Source of the DNA: Saprospiraceae bacterium
GTDB lineage: Bacteria > Bacteroidota > Bacteroidia > Chitinophagales > Saprospiraceae
Assembly (NCBI GenBank): GCA_020630435.1
Contig: JAHDBJ010000023.1
Coordinates: forward strand, 1-64,000
DNA: 64,000 bases
Direction of reading: 5' to 3'
The notes under the pieces are model-generated. The model was not told the origin of the DNA. It saw only the letters and a list, made by a program, of their open reading frames with translations, and made no database searches. Positions 17,376-26,980 of this stretch are shown in pieces (position 1 is the first letter of the stretch; each line of letters starts with the position of its first letter). A program made the position numbers and the translations under genes.

Positions 17376-19847
17376 ATGAATAAAAAATATATCAAAATCC
17401 TTATTGTACTCATTGTATCTTGCATCACAACATCCGTTGATGCACAATTAAACATTGATTATCAAAAGCCCAATAAAGCAATTTTAGACTTGGCAGATGT
17501 CTCCCCAGCACCTCGTGTTAGGATGGATTCTAATGGCGAACATATGCTCTTTTTATACCGAGACAATTTTAAATCTATAAAAGAATTATCCGAAGAAGAG
17601 CTAAGACTAGGCGGCCTAAGAATTAATCCTAAAACAAATATCTCAAGCCGTCAACGTTATTACAAAAGCATTGCTTACAAAGGAACTAAAGATAAAAATG
17701 TCAAGTCCATTTCAGGTATTCCTAAAGATGCCTTATTGTCTAATTTTTCTTGGTCACCCAACCAAAGTAAAATGGCATTTACTAATACAACAGCAAAGGG
17801 CGTAGAACTTTGGGTATTGGACATCAAAAGTTTAAAACTAAAAAAAGTAACAGAAGACAATCTTAATGCTAATATGGGATCTCCATACGCTTGGTTTAAA
17901 GACAATAACGCCTTTTTAGTAAAGGTCTTGCCAAACAATAAGAAATCACTCATTAAAGCAACAGAAGCTATTCCTTCTGGACCAACGATCTCTGTTAATG
18001 ACGGAAAAAAAGCACAAAACAGAACCTATCAAGATTTATTAAAAAACAAAAACGATGAACATAATTTTGAACAATTAGTGCTTTCTGAACTACATAAAGT
18101 TACGATCCAAGGACAGTCAAAACTATGGAAAGAAACAGATATGTATCGTTCCATGTCCTTTTCTCCAGATGGCAATTATATCATGGTCACAACGATTGAA
18201 AAACCATTTTCTTATCTCGTACCTTATCGTCGGTTTCCTTCAAAAACGGTTGTCTATACGCCTGCAGGAAAGCTGGTTAACGAAATGTTGAAAGTCCCTT
18301 TGATTGAAGATTTACCCAAAGGATTTATGTCTGTACGAAAAGGGATGAGAAATCTACGATGGCGTAATGATAGAGCAGCTACGATTGTTTGGGCTGAAGC
18401 CTTAGATGAAGGCGACGCCAATAAAGAAGCCGAGTTTAGAGATGCCGTTTATGAACTAGATGCTCCATTTAATGGCACTAAGAAATTACTTATCAACACC
18501 AAAAATCGTTTTTATAATATTCAATGGGGTAATGATAATATTGCTATTGCCCAAGATTACTGGTGGAATACTAGAAATACCAAAGCCTATCTTTTTAATC
18601 CGTCTGATAATAAGAAAGCAATAAAACAAATTTATGATTTCAATTATCAAGATAGATATAATGATCCAGGAGATTTTGAGACTAGGCGCAATGAGTATGG
18701 AAGATCTGTCCTAGAAATAGACAATAACCATATTTATCTTCTAGGAGATGGATATTCCAAAGAAGGTATACGCCCTTTTGTAGATAAAATGAACTTAGCA
18801 AACTTAGAAAAAGATAGGTTATGGCGAGCAGATGGAAAAACAACACTTGAACGGATTATTAGAGGTTTGGATATGAAGAAAGGTAAATTATTGACTCTAA
18901 TAGAATCCAAAAATAAATACCCTAATTTTTATATTAGAAATATTAAAACTAAACAAGCCCCACGTCCTCTCACTCATTTTGAGAACCCGTTTAAAGCGAT
19001 GGAATCCGTCCATAAAGAGGTGATCACCTACAAAAGAGCAGATGGATTAGAACTGAATGCCACGTTGTATTTACCACCTAATTATGATAAGAAAAAGAAG
19101 GAAAAATTGCCAATGTTGATGTGGGCATATCCTAGAGAGTTTAAAGATAAAAACAGTGCAGGACAAGTGACTTCTTCTCCTAATGAATTTACGTATTTGT
19201 GGTATGGCTCACCTTTATTTTGGACAATGCGAGGTTATGTAGTATTGGACGATGCCGCATTCCCAATCGTAGGAGAAGGAAAAGAAGAACCGAATGATTC
19301 CTTTAGAAAACAATTGGTTGACAATGCCAAGGCTGCAATTGATGCCGTAGATGAATTGGGGTATATTGATAGGGATAGAGTCGCTGTAGGAGGACACTCG
19401 TATGGAGCATTCATGACCGCAAACTTATTGTCTCACTCCGATCTATTTGCTGCGGGTATTGCAAGAAGTGGTGCTTATAATCGGACATTGACTCCTTTCG
19501 GATTCCAAAGTGAGGAGCGTAATTATTGGGAAGCACCAGAAGTTTACTATACAATGTCTCCTTTCATGCACGCTGATAAAATGAAAACGCCTCTTTTATT
19601 GATTCATGGTGAAGCGGATAATAACTCTGGAACATATCCAATGCAAAGTGAGCGTTATTTCAATGCCTTAAAAGGATTAGGCGCAACCGTACGGTTAGTG
19701 ATGCTTCCTAAAGAAAGTCATGGTTATGCTGCTAAAGAGTCTATCATGCATATGCTATGGGAACAAGATAAATGGCTAGAAAAATATGTTAAGAATAAAC
19801 ACTTGTTAAAGAAAGAGAAAGAAGAGGTCATGGAGGGTAGTAAGTAA
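17376..19847 (+). CDS. S9 family (prolyl oligopeptidase-type) serine peptidase
   Basis: The 823-residue protein has a signal peptide (cleavage near ...VDAQ), a ~500-residue beta-propeller-like region, and a C-terminal alpha/beta-hydrolase domain. The catalytic triad is readable: Ser675 in GGHSYGAFM, Asp748 in HGEADNNSG, and His782 in ESHGY. It resembles the long S9 peptidases annotated as glutamyl-endopeptidase-like. It probably cleaves peptides in the periplasm. The gene stands alone, with 239 bp of promoter space from the divergent Prc gene. Confidence 0.9.
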   Translation: MNKKYIKILIVLIVSCITTSVDAQLNIDYQKPNKAILDLADVSPAPRVRMDSNGEHMLFLYRDNFKSIKELSEEELRLGGLRINPKTNISSRQRYYKSIAYKGTKDKNVKSISGIPKDALLSNFSWSPNQSKMAFTNTTAKGVELWVLDIKSLKLKKVTEDNLNANMGSPYAWFKDNNAFLVKVLPNNKKSLIKATEAIPSGPTISVNDGKKAQNRTYQDLLKNKNDEHNFEQLVLSELHKVTIQGQSKLWKETDMYRSMSFSPDGNYIMVTTIEKPFSYLVPYRRFPSKTVVYTPAGKLVNEMLKVPLIEDLPKGFMSVRKGMRNLRWRNDRAATIVWAEALDEGDANKEAEFRDAVYELDAPFNGTKKLLINTKNRFYNIQWGNDNIAIAQDYWWNTRNTKAYLFNPSDNKKAIKQIYDFNYQDRYNDPGDFETRRNEYGRSVLEIDNNHIYLLGDGYSKEGIRPFVDKMNLANLEKDRLWRADGKTTLERIIRGLDMKKGKLLTLIESKNKYPNFYIRNIKTKQAPRPLTHFENPFKAMESVHKEVITYKRADGLELNATLYLPPNYDKKKKEKLPMLMWAYPREFKDKNSAGQVTSSPNEFTYLWYGSPLFWTMRGYVVLDDAAFPIVGEGKEEPNDSFRKQLVDNAKAAIDAVDELGYIDRDRVAVGGHSYGAFMTANLLSHSDLFAAGIARSGAYNRTLTPFGFQSEERNYWEAPEVYYTMSPFMHADKMKTPLLLIHGEADNNSGTYPMQSERYFNALKGLGATVRLVMLPKESHGYAAKESIMHMLWEQDKWLEKYVKNKHLLKKEKEEVMEGSK

Positions 19848-19906
19848 TATTTCATCATCATACTAATGAATGTTAAGGAGTGAAGATACCTCGTTTATCT
19901 TTGCTC

Positions 19907-20518
19907 CTATTTTTTATCATCCTTCCATTTCCATATATAACGTGCTGCAATACTACGATAGGGTTTCCATACTTCTGCTATGGTATTCATTTTTCGTTTA
20001 AGTTCTTTTTTATTATTGTATTGAATATTATAGAGTCGTGCCATACCTTGTTGTATGCCTAAATCATCATCAGGAAAAACATCTAACCGATTGAGCGAAA
20101 ACATTAAAATCATTTGTACTGTCCATTTTCCTACCCCTTTGATTTGGGTAAGGTGTTTAGTTAAATCTTGATTCTCCCAATCTTCCCAATTTCTATTTTC
20201 TATATCGTGTTCTAAATTGAATTTCGCTACATTTTGAATGTAGGAGGCTTTCTGTTTTGATAAGCCAGCACTTCGTAAGGCTTCAATATCGAATTGAAGT
20301 ATTGTTTGAGCATCAGGATATTGTTCATCAAATAAATCTAAAAAACGTCCGTGAATGGTGCTAGCCGCTTTCCCTGAAAGTTGCTGATAAATAATCGAAC
20401 GAAGAAGCGCTACATAAATATTTTGGCTTATAACAACCTCCTCTAGTCTTAACCCTTGCATGATAGGCTTTAATTTTTCATCTTTGTTGCTAAGATAGTC
20501 TATGGCTTGTTGATACAT
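19907..20518 (-). CDS. DNA-3-methyladenine glycosylase (AlkA/HhH-GPD family)
   Basis: The 203-residue product carries the helix-hairpin-helix and GPD signature: IKGVGKWTVQMILMFSL at about 130-146, then LDVFPDDDLGIQQGM, where the Asp preceding LG is the expected catalytic residue. The family excises alkylated purines in base excision repair. The length matches short AlkA homologues lacking the N-terminal domain of E. coli AlkA. It is convergent with the S9 peptidase. Confidence 0.9.
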   Translation of the reverse strand: MYQQAIDYLSNKDEKLKPIMQGLRLEEVVISQNIYVALLRSIIYQQLSGKAASTIHGRFLDLFDEQYPDAQTILQFDIEALRSAGLSKQKASYIQNVAKFNLEHDIENRNWEDWENQDLTKHLTQIKGVGKWTVQMILMFSLNRLDVFPDDDLGIQQGMARLYNIQYNNKKELKRKMNTIAEVWKPYRSIAARYIWKWKDDKK

Positions 20519-20543
20519 TAGATTTTATTTTTGAAAAAAATGC

Positions 20544-20705
20544 TAAGTAGGTTGACTTAATTGATAGTTCATTTTAATGAAAAAAAATTAAAGTTCAACC
20601 AAGGCAAAAAATGCAGAAAATCGAATGATTTTCAAGGCTTTTTAACGAAGAGTGAAATTTAATTTTCCGTCATAAATTATTCGATTAATTCGGTAAACTT
20701 GCTTA
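20544..20705. repeat. Palindromic MITE-like element, copy A
   Basis: A 162-bp near-palindrome that matches copy B at 41001-41163 in the same orientation. It starts TAAGTAGGTTGACTTAATTG and ends with the partly complementary GGTAAACTTGCTTA. The apex is AAAATC-gaat-GATTTT (20617-20632). TA dinucleotides bound both ends. The right end is only 10 bp from the start codon of the glucosaminidase gene, so it must supply most of that gene's 5' region. Confidence 0.75.
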
Positions 20706-20715
20706 TACATTTTTC

Positions 20716-21987
20716 ATGAAAAATATTAAAAATATAACTTTTCGAACCCTTCAAATCGGAACATTGATTTTTTTGGTTTTTTATACCAATGCAAAAATAT
20801 ATGAAATCAAGGATTATTTAAATCCTCAAAATCAAGATCGAAAAAAATATATTGAAAAGTACAAGTATATTGCCATTGAAGAAATGGAAAAAATAGGTGT
20901 TCCTGCTAGTATAAAATTAGCACAAGGCATCCTAGAATCGGGCGATGGAAAAAGCTGGTTGGCAACTAAAGCAAATAATCATTTTGGGATAAAATGTGGG
21001 CCAATATGGAAAGGTGAAACGGCATACCGCAAAGACGATGATAGAGATAAAGAAGGCAATTTGATTCCTTCTTGTTTTAGAAAATACAATAATCCAGAAC
21101 AATCCTATCGAGATCATTCCAAGTTTTTAACTGATCCAAAAAAAGAATATCGGTACGGATTTTTGTTTGATTATCCTGTAACCGATTATAAACGCTGGGC
21201 AAAAGGCCTAAAAAAAGCAGGTTATGCTACCAATCCAAACTATGCTAATCTCTTAATTGGAATCATCGAAGCCAATGAATTGTACCGATACGATTTTATG
21301 GATTCCAATTCCTTTGACCCCGAATTAGCAGAATTTTCTCGTAAAAACAAAGTGCAGTATAACAACCATGTCAAAATGGTTTTTGTACAGGAAGGAGATG
21401 ATTTAGCCGATATAGCGATGAAATATAATGTCGGTATGAGTAAACTTTTGGATTATAATGATTTAAAAACCGAAAATGTCCTTTTAAAAGAAGGGGAACG
21501 GGTCTATCTACAGCGAAAAAAGAAGAGTTTCCAAGGGCGAAAAGAATTTCATACTGTCAAAAAAGGCGATTCTATGTATTCTATTGCTCAATTTTATGGT
21601 ATCCGTTTAGATAAATTATATCAAAAAAACAGAATGTTTGAGGGAACAGAACCCGCTATTGGTACTAGAGTTTCCTTACGGAAAAAAGTACGAAAAGGAC
21701 AACAACCCCAACTTAGAAATATGAATAAAAACCTTCCTGCTTTTACAGAAGGGCTAGAGCAATTTATTATCTATTCCTTCTTGGATTTCACAGAACCGAA
21801 CAAACCAGAAAAACCCAAAAATGATCCCAAACCTCCTAAAACCGAAAATCTTTTTCATACTGTTGTTAAAGGAGATACCTTGTACGGTATTTCTAGGAAA
21901 TATAGTGTCTCCGTAGAACAAATCAAACAGCTTAATCAACTAGAAAGTAATACCATTAGTGTAGGACAGAAGTTGAGGGTTCAATAA
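20716..21987 (+). CDS. Glucosaminidase-domain protein with three LysM repeats
   Basis: The 423-residue protein has an N-terminal membrane or signal segment, then a mannosyl-glycoprotein endo-beta-N-acetylglucosaminidase-type domain at about 35-195: YKYIAIEEMEKIGVPASIKLAQGILESGDGKSWLA, with the catalytic Glu in ILESG. Three LysM peptidoglycan-binding repeats follow at about 229-272, 278-323 and 380-422, the last ending at the C-terminus. It should hydrolyse peptidoglycan glycan strands. The gene's 5' flank is formed by the palindromic element copy A. Confidence 0.9.
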   Translation: MKNIKNITFRTLQIGTLIFLVFYTNAKIYEIKDYLNPQNQDRKKYIEKYKYIAIEEMEKIGVPASIKLAQGILESGDGKSWLATKANNHFGIKCGPIWKGETAYRKDDDRDKEGNLIPSCFRKYNNPEQSYRDHSKFLTDPKKEYRYGFLFDYPVTDYKRWAKGLKKAGYATNPNYANLLIGIIEANELYRYDFMDSNSFDPELAEFSRKNKVQYNNHVKMVFVQEGDDLADIAMKYNVGMSKLLDYNDLKTENVLLKEGERVYLQRKKKSFQGRKEFHTVKKGDSMYSIAQFYGIRLDKLYQKNRMFEGTEPAIGTRVSLRKKVRKGQQPQLRNMNKNLPAFTEGLEQFIIYSFLDFTEPNKPEKPKNDPKPPKTENLFHTVVKGDTLYGISRKYSVSVEQIKQLNQLESNTISVGQKLRVQ

Positions 21988-21989
21988 CA

Positions 21990-23036
21990 TTACTCCTCAA
22001 AAGGAATAACCAACTGTATACCTTCTAGATTTTGCTCTCTATGAAGATTAGAAACCGCAACCCCTAATAAGCGTACCGCAGATAGGTTGGCTTTTTCATT
22101 ATACAATAGTTCTTTTACAGTAGACTGTAAAACAGCAAGAGCTTTTACTTCCGATTGAAAAGTGCGGCTTCGAGTCATCGTAACAAAATCAGCAGATTTA
22201 ATTTTCAAGGTAATGGTTCGCCCAAAATTATCGTTTTGTACCATATAACGATGGATTCCCTCCACTAAAGGTTTTAGCTTTTCCTCCATTACGGTAATAG
22301 AACTTATATCATCGCTAAACGTCCGTTCTGAACCAATTGATTTTCGAATACGATTAGGATTAACAGAACGATTGTCTATACCCCTCACAATGTTATAAAA
22401 ATGAATGCCCGCCTTCCCAAAAGATTGTGTCAATTCTATTTTAGAAAAACGCTTCAAATCAGCTCCATTATAAATCCCCATTCTATTCATTTTATCAAGC
22501 GTGACTTTTCCTACCCCAAAGAACTTTTTTATATTTAGAGCCTCAATAAATTTATCGGCTTCTTCTGGAGGAATCACTTTTATCCCATTGGGTTTATTAA
22601 TATCTGAGGCAATTTTCGCTAGAAACTTATTATAAGAGACTCCTGCCGATGCCGTCAACTGCGTTTGGGCAAATATCTTTTGGCGGATTTGCTGGGCGAT
22701 GATTGTACCCGAATTGATATGTACCTTGTTTTCCGTAACATCCAAAAAGGCCTCGTCTATAGATAACGGTTCTACCAAGTCTGTATATTCAAAAAAGATA
22801 GCTTTAACTTGTCTCGAAATTTCTTTATACCGCTCAAAACGATGTTTGACAAATATCAAATTTGGACACAGTCGTTTGGCAGTTACGCTAGGCATAGCAG
22901 AACGTACACCATATTTTCGAGCTTCATAACTCGCTGCGGCGACAACCCCTCTTTTGGCACTCCCTCCTACAGCAATGGGCTTACCTCGAAGCTCAGGATT
23001 ATCCAATTGCTCCACCGAAGCAAAAAAGGCATCCAT
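21990..23036 (-). CDS. dinB: DNA polymerase IV (Y family); true start probably upstream
   Basis: The product is a translesion polymerase with DAFFASVEQ, GGSAKRGVVAAASYEARKYGVRSAMP, PLSIDEAFLDVT (catalytic Asp-Glu), and the HhH and little-finger regions. The only in-frame ATG (23034-23036) begins MDAFFASVE. The frame stays open upstream to a stop at 23088-23090 and encodes HRKIIHID immediately before it, the normal DinB N-terminus including the first metal-binding Asp. Translation must therefore begin upstream at a non-ATG codon (CTG at 23061-23063 is one candidate) or the upstream start is disrupted. Downstream of the DEAD-box helicase gene on the same strand. Confidence 0.9.
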   Translation of the reverse strand: MDAFFASVEQLDNPELRGKPIAVGGSAKRGVVAAASYEARKYGVRSAMPSVTAKRLCPNLIFVKHRFERYKEISRQVKAIFFEYTDLVEPLSIDEAFLDVTENKVHINSGTIIAQQIRQKIFAQTQLTASAGVSYNKFLAKIASDINKPNGIKVIPPEEADKFIEALNIKKFFGVGKVTLDKMNRMGIYNGADLKRFSKIELTQSFGKAGIHFYNIVRGIDNRSVNPNRIRKSIGSERTFSDDISSITVMEEKLKPLVEGIHRYMVQNDNFGRTITLKIKSADFVTMTRSRTFQSEVKALAVLQSTVKELLYNEKANLSAVRLLGVAVSNLHREQNLEGIQLVIPFEE

Positions 23037-23095
23037 GTCAATATGTATGATTTTTCTATGCAGATGTAAGTAGGGTATATCCTCTGTTCATGGAT

Positions 23096-24346
23096 TTATT
23101 TCTTCTTGTACTTACGTTTTTTCTTTTTTGCTTTTTTCTTTTCATGGGCTTGGATTTCCTGCATCAAATTTTTTAAATTCTTAGAAGCATCATCACTATA
23201 ATCTTTCGTATCAATATAATCTTCCTCACTAATATCTAGCACCTTAATCGGTTTCCCCAAAAATCCCTCAATCTCTTCTAAAATTAGACGTTCGTGTTCA
23301 CTACAAAATGTAACGGCATTTCCCCGATTTTTACCCCTACCCGTTCGACCTACACGATGTACATAATTCTCCGATTGTTCTGGCAAATCATAATTAACAA
23401 CATAATCAACATTTGGAATATCAATCCCCCTAGCACTTACATCCGTAGCAATCAACATTAGTAATTTTCCTCGTTTAAACTCCTCCAATACTTTCAGCCG
23501 ATTACTATGGTTTTTATCACTATGAATCGTCTTACTCTCAATATTAACCCGTGCCATAGCCTTTGAAACACGCTCTGCTCGAATTTTTGTACGTACAAAT
23601 ACTAGAATCTTTGATTTGGGATTTTCACTAACTAATCGTTCTAAAAAAAAACGTTTATCATCCATCTCTATAAATGCTACAGCATGATCAATATTTCTAG
23701 CAACAGGATCTTTAGGTGAAATTTGAATGCGGATTGGATTTCGAACAATCGAATATGCCAGTTTTTTAATGATAGGATTAATCGTAGCAGAAAAAAATAG
23801 AGTTTGACGTTGTTTTGGTAAATAACGCATTAAAGCATTAATATCATCAATAAATCCTAAATCTAACATATGATCAGCCTCATCTAAAACCAGTATTTCT
23901 AACCTATCCAAATTAATATATCCCTGACTCCTTAAATCAAACAAACGACCTGGTGTAGCAATCAAGATATCAACTCCCTTCTGCAATCGCTCTATTTGAG
24001 GAGCTTGTTCTACTCCTCCAATAATACAATATGGAATGACTTTAGTATACTTTGCAATTTTTTGAAAAACCTCCGTTATTTGTAGGGCAAGTTCATGGGT
24101 AGGAGCCATAACCACACATTTAATACCCTCTCGCCTTTTCTCCATTCTTCTTTTATGTAAAAGATCGATAATAGGGATTGCAAATGCTGCCGTCTTACCC
24201 GTTCCAGTCTGTGCTATAGCTAAAACGTCTTCTCTTTTAAGAATATTAGGAATAGACTTAAATTGAATATCTGTCGGACGCTTATACCCCATTTTATTTA
24301 AGCTCTTTTTTATAGGAGCTGCAATATTGTATTTTTCAAATTTCAT
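23096..24346 (-). CDS. DEAD-box RNA helicase (RhlE-like)
   Basis: The 416-residue protein has the full motif set: Q motif (PTDIQFKSIP), Walker A AQTGTGKTAAF, PTHELALQ, TPGRLFD, DEAD, SAT, RGIDIPNVDYVVNYD and HRVGRTGR. The C-terminus is a short basic KKKAKKKKRKYKKK tail, as in RhlE/CshA-type helicases. It should unwind short RNA duplexes in ribosome assembly or mRNA turnover. It lies upstream of dinB with a short gap, so the two may be cotranscribed. Confidence 0.93.
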   Translation of the reverse strand: MKFEKYNIAAPIKKSLNKMGYKRPTDIQFKSIPNILKREDVLAIAQTGTGKTAAFAIPIIDLLHKRRMEKRREGIKCVVMAPTHELALQITEVFQKIAKYTKVIPYCIIGGVEQAPQIERLQKGVDILIATPGRLFDLRSQGYINLDRLEILVLDEADHMLDLGFIDDINALMRYLPKQRQTLFFSATINPIIKKLAYSIVRNPIRIQISPKDPVARNIDHAVAFIEMDDKRFFLERLVSENPKSKILVFVRTKIRAERVSKAMARVNIESKTIHSDKNHSNRLKVLEEFKRGKLLMLIATDVSARGIDIPNVDYVVNYDLPEQSENYVHRVGRTGRGKNRGNAVTFCSEHERLILEEIEGFLGKPIKVLDISEEDYIDTKDYSDDASKNLKNLMQEIQAHEKKKAKKKKRKYKKK

Positions 24347-24440
24347 TATAGAAGAAAAGAATTTATTCGCAAAGATAATTGGATTGATCTATTTTTGTAT
24401 CGTTTTTATAATACTGCGTTATAATTAATGGATAATAGAT

Positions 24441-25076
24441 ATGCCTTTAATCTTACAAGAACGACTACAACCAGCAGCAGAATTGGGCTTATGGGATATT
24501 AAAGAAGAAGAAGTCTTTTTCTTAGAACGGCTTGAATTATATCCAAAAGAACAAAAAGAATTAGACCATATCAAAGGGCAAGGACGGAGACTAGAATGGT
24601 TGGCAGGGCGTTATCTTTTACATTTAATGTCTGGTAGACAAATAAGAGGAGCTTGTTATAAAGATGAGTTTGGAAAACCACATTTAGAGAATTCTGAATA
24701 TCAAATTTCAATCAGCCATTCGTCTAATTTAGCTGCTGTTATAGCTGCTCCTAAAGAAATAGGCATTGATATACAACTGATTGTTGAAAAGATAGAACGC
24801 ATAGTGCATAAATTTGTAAATTCTGAAGAAATCACTTGTCTAGAACCTTCAACTCGATTAGAACAACTTCATGTATTATGGGGAGCTAAAGAAGCTCTTT
24901 ATAAAGCTTATGGTCGTAAAGAATTAGATTTTATAAAACACATTTTTATAAAACCATTTCAATATAATTTAAAAAATGGTCGTTGTATTGGAGAAATCAA
25001 AAAAGATAGCTACTACAAAAAATTTGATATTTTTTATAGAAAAATAAATAACTATATACTCGTCTATGCAATTTAA
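24441..25076 (+). CDS. 4'-phosphopantetheinyl transferase superfamily protein
   Basis: The 211-residue product has the Sfp/AcpT-type signatures IGIDIQ (Mg-binding Asp) near residue 108 and WGAKEALYKAYG near 151-162. It is expected to attach the phosphopantetheine arm of CoA to carrier proteins. The N-terminal half lacks strong features beyond SISHS, which also belongs to the family. Its last codons overlap the next gene by 11 bp, suggesting translational coupling. No polyketide or peptide synthetase gene is nearby, so the natural acceptor is probably a fatty-acid ACP. Confidence 0.88.
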   Translation: MPLILQERLQPAAELGLWDIKEEEVFFLERLELYPKEQKELDHIKGQGRRLEWLAGRYLLHLMSGRQIRGACYKDEFGKPHLENSEYQISISHSSNLAAVIAAPKEIGIDIQLIVEKIERIVHKFVNSEEITCLEPSTRLEQLHVLWGAKEALYKAYGRKELDFIKHIFIKPFQYNLKNGRCIGEIKKDSYYKKFDIFYRKINNYILVYAI

Positions 25077-25545
25077 TAAACAAGCATCCATCCTAGCATT
25101 TTGTGTTATTTTAATCCTATTTATTTCTTGTAAAAATAAAGTGGTCAAACAAATCAATGGAGAAGAAATAACAACAACAACTAAAAAACAAGTTGAAAAT
25201 AATAGCCTAGTATCAAATTCGCAAGATATAAGTCCTGACTCTTTTGATGAATTCTACCAACGCTTTCACAAAGATAGTCTCTTTCAGATGGAACATATCA
25301 TTTTTCCCTTAGAAGGAAAGCCAATGCTAGCAGATAGTAGTCAAATTGGTAAGAAGTTTTATTGGAAAAAAGAAAATTGGAAAATGCATCGAGCCTTTGA
25401 TGACGATTCTTTTCAGAGATATAAAGATAACTATGAAGATTTAGTTATTGAAAAATTATGTGACCCTATGGGATTTTGTTTAGAAAGGCGATTTTCTAAG
25501 ATAGGAGACAATTGGTTTTTAATATTTTATTCAAGTATGAATTAA
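25066..25545 (+). CDS. Small lipoprotein, family not recognised
   Basis: The 159-residue product begins with a hydrophobic signal ending LFISCK, a lipobox. The rest is acidic and rich in Ser, Asp and Lys, with no recognised domain. It overlaps the phosphopantetheinyl transferase gene by 11 bp in another frame and is probably cotranscribed. Confidence 0.65.
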   Translation: MQFNKQASILAFCVILILFISCKNKVVKQINGEEITTTTKKQVENNSLVSNSQDISPDSFDEFYQRFHKDSLFQMEHIIFPLEGKPMLADSSQIGKKFYWKKENWKMHRAFDDDSFQRYKDNYEDLVIEKLCDPMGFCLERRFSKIGDNWFLIFYSSMN

Positions 25546-25888
25546 TTTTACCCTTTTGACACAGATGAAAAAAATATAATATAACATCACTTTTATCTAA
25601 ATTCAATCCAAATCATTTTTTCAACAATTGTGACGGTGCATCAATATCAATTTTACAAACCAGCAGGTTTGAAAAAAATACAAAATATTGATTATCAATT
25701 AAATGTGTCTTATGTTGTTTTTTTATAATTTGTTAAAGTAGGCAAATTTGTGATTTTTTTTGTAACTATGCTTGTTTTTCTTTACGATTATATTTAGTTT
25801 TGTGACATAGTATTAATAAAAATACTGACCCTCCATTTTATACAATATATTACTTTGTCTATTCTAAATTTTTAAAATAATAAGTGAA
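25546..25888. other. Intergenic region without visible gene
   Basis: 343 bp of AT-rich DNA between a lipoprotein gene and the MORN-repeat gene. The only structure noted is a short inverted repeat, AAACC-agca-GGTTT near 25658. It presumably contains the promoter of the MORN gene. Confidence 0.4.
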
Positions 25889-26851
25889 ATGAAACTTACT
25901 ATTAAGAAACTAACAGCATTATTATGTCTTTGTATGCCTTTATTCCTTTTGGCAAATGCTCCTAAACAATCTCTAAAAACAGTCTTTCAACAAGTCGATT
26001 GCAATCGGAAAATTAAAGATTGTAAAGGTGTAAAGGTATGGGAAAATGGTTCTAAATATGAAGGAGAATTTAAATATGGTGAGCCTAATGGTATTGGTGA
26101 GATGTGGACAGAAGAAGGTGGTTATTACAAAGGGGAATTTAAGGATGGAATGTTTCATGGTCAAGGAGTATATAGTTTCAAAAACGGGGATGTTTATAAA
26201 GGAGAATGGTTAAGAGGTTTACGCCACGGTCAAGGAGAGTATATTTGGACAAATGGCGCTAAATATGTGGGGAGTTATGTAAGTGGTTTAATGGAAGGAC
26301 AAGGAAAAATTCGTTTAGCAAATGGTGAAAGCTATGAAGGCGAATGGAAACAAGGACTAGCTTGGGGACAAGGTACTTATTCAAAAATAGATGGTGGAAA
26401 ACACTTTGGAAAATACAAGGCTGGAAAAAGAGATGGTACAGGTATGGTTGTATGGAGAACTGGAGAAACACTTATGGGCAAATGGGATGAGGGATTAATG
26501 AGTAAAAGAGGAACTTTACAATTTTCAAATGGTGATAAACTGATAGGCAATTGGGAAGATGGTACATTAGATATTGAAGTAAATTATCTTACTTCAAATG
26601 GTCAAGAAGTTTCAGGAACATTAGCATCTATAGAGTCGAAATTATCATCAATGTTAGAAGAAGAAACAAAAGCACATAATTTCGGCGTTATTTATTATGT
26701 ACAGGGACTAGAATATATCAAAAAACAAGACTATGATCAAGCAATTTACTTCTTTGAAGAAGCTAAGAAAAGAGTACCTCTTAGTTCTGATTTAAGTAAA
26801 TTAATTCATTTTCAACTCAATGAGCTTTTAAACGCTGAAACTTCTTTATAG
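25889..26851 (+). CDS. Secreted MORN-repeat protein
   Basis: The 320-residue protein has a signal peptide (ending LFLLANA) and about eight MORN repeats between residues ~48 and 235, with the pattern GxYxGExxxGxxHGxG, for example YKGEWLRGLRHGQGEYIW and YEGEWKQGLAWGQG. The C-terminal ~60 residues contain a TPR-like helix pair (YYVQGLEYIKKQDYDQAI). MORN proteins form extended beta structures often near membranes, but no enzymatic role is visible. Followed by a terminator. Confidence 0.85.
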   Translation: MKLTIKKLTALLCLCMPLFLLANAPKQSLKTVFQQVDCNRKIKDCKGVKVWENGSKYEGEFKYGEPNGIGEMWTEEGGYYKGEFKDGMFHGQGVYSFKNGDVYKGEWLRGLRHGQGEYIWTNGAKYVGSYVSGLMEGQGKIRLANGESYEGEWKQGLAWGQGTYSKIDGGKHFGKYKAGKRDGTGMVVWRTGETLMGKWDEGLMSKRGTLQFSNGDKLIGNWEDGTLDIEVNYLTSNGQEVSGTLASIESKLSSMLEEETKAHNFGVIYYVQGLEYIKKQDYDQAIYFFEEAKKRVPLSSDLSKLIHFQLNELLNAETSL

Positions 26852-26942
26852 GGAACAAATGGTCTTTCTGAATTCCCTCCTTAAGAAACCATTTGTAATT
26901 TTACTTTTGCGATGTTAGTATAATGACTAACAAAAAATGATT

Positions 26943-26980
26943 AGCCACACTTTTTGTTACTTTGGAAGTGTGGCTTTTTT
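26943..26980. terminator. Bidirectional intrinsic terminator
   Basis: AGCCACACTT at 26943-26952 pairs perfectly with AAGTGTGGCT at 26966-26975, followed by six Ts. It lies between the convergent MORN-repeat gene and the small membrane protein at 26979. Confidence 0.75.
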
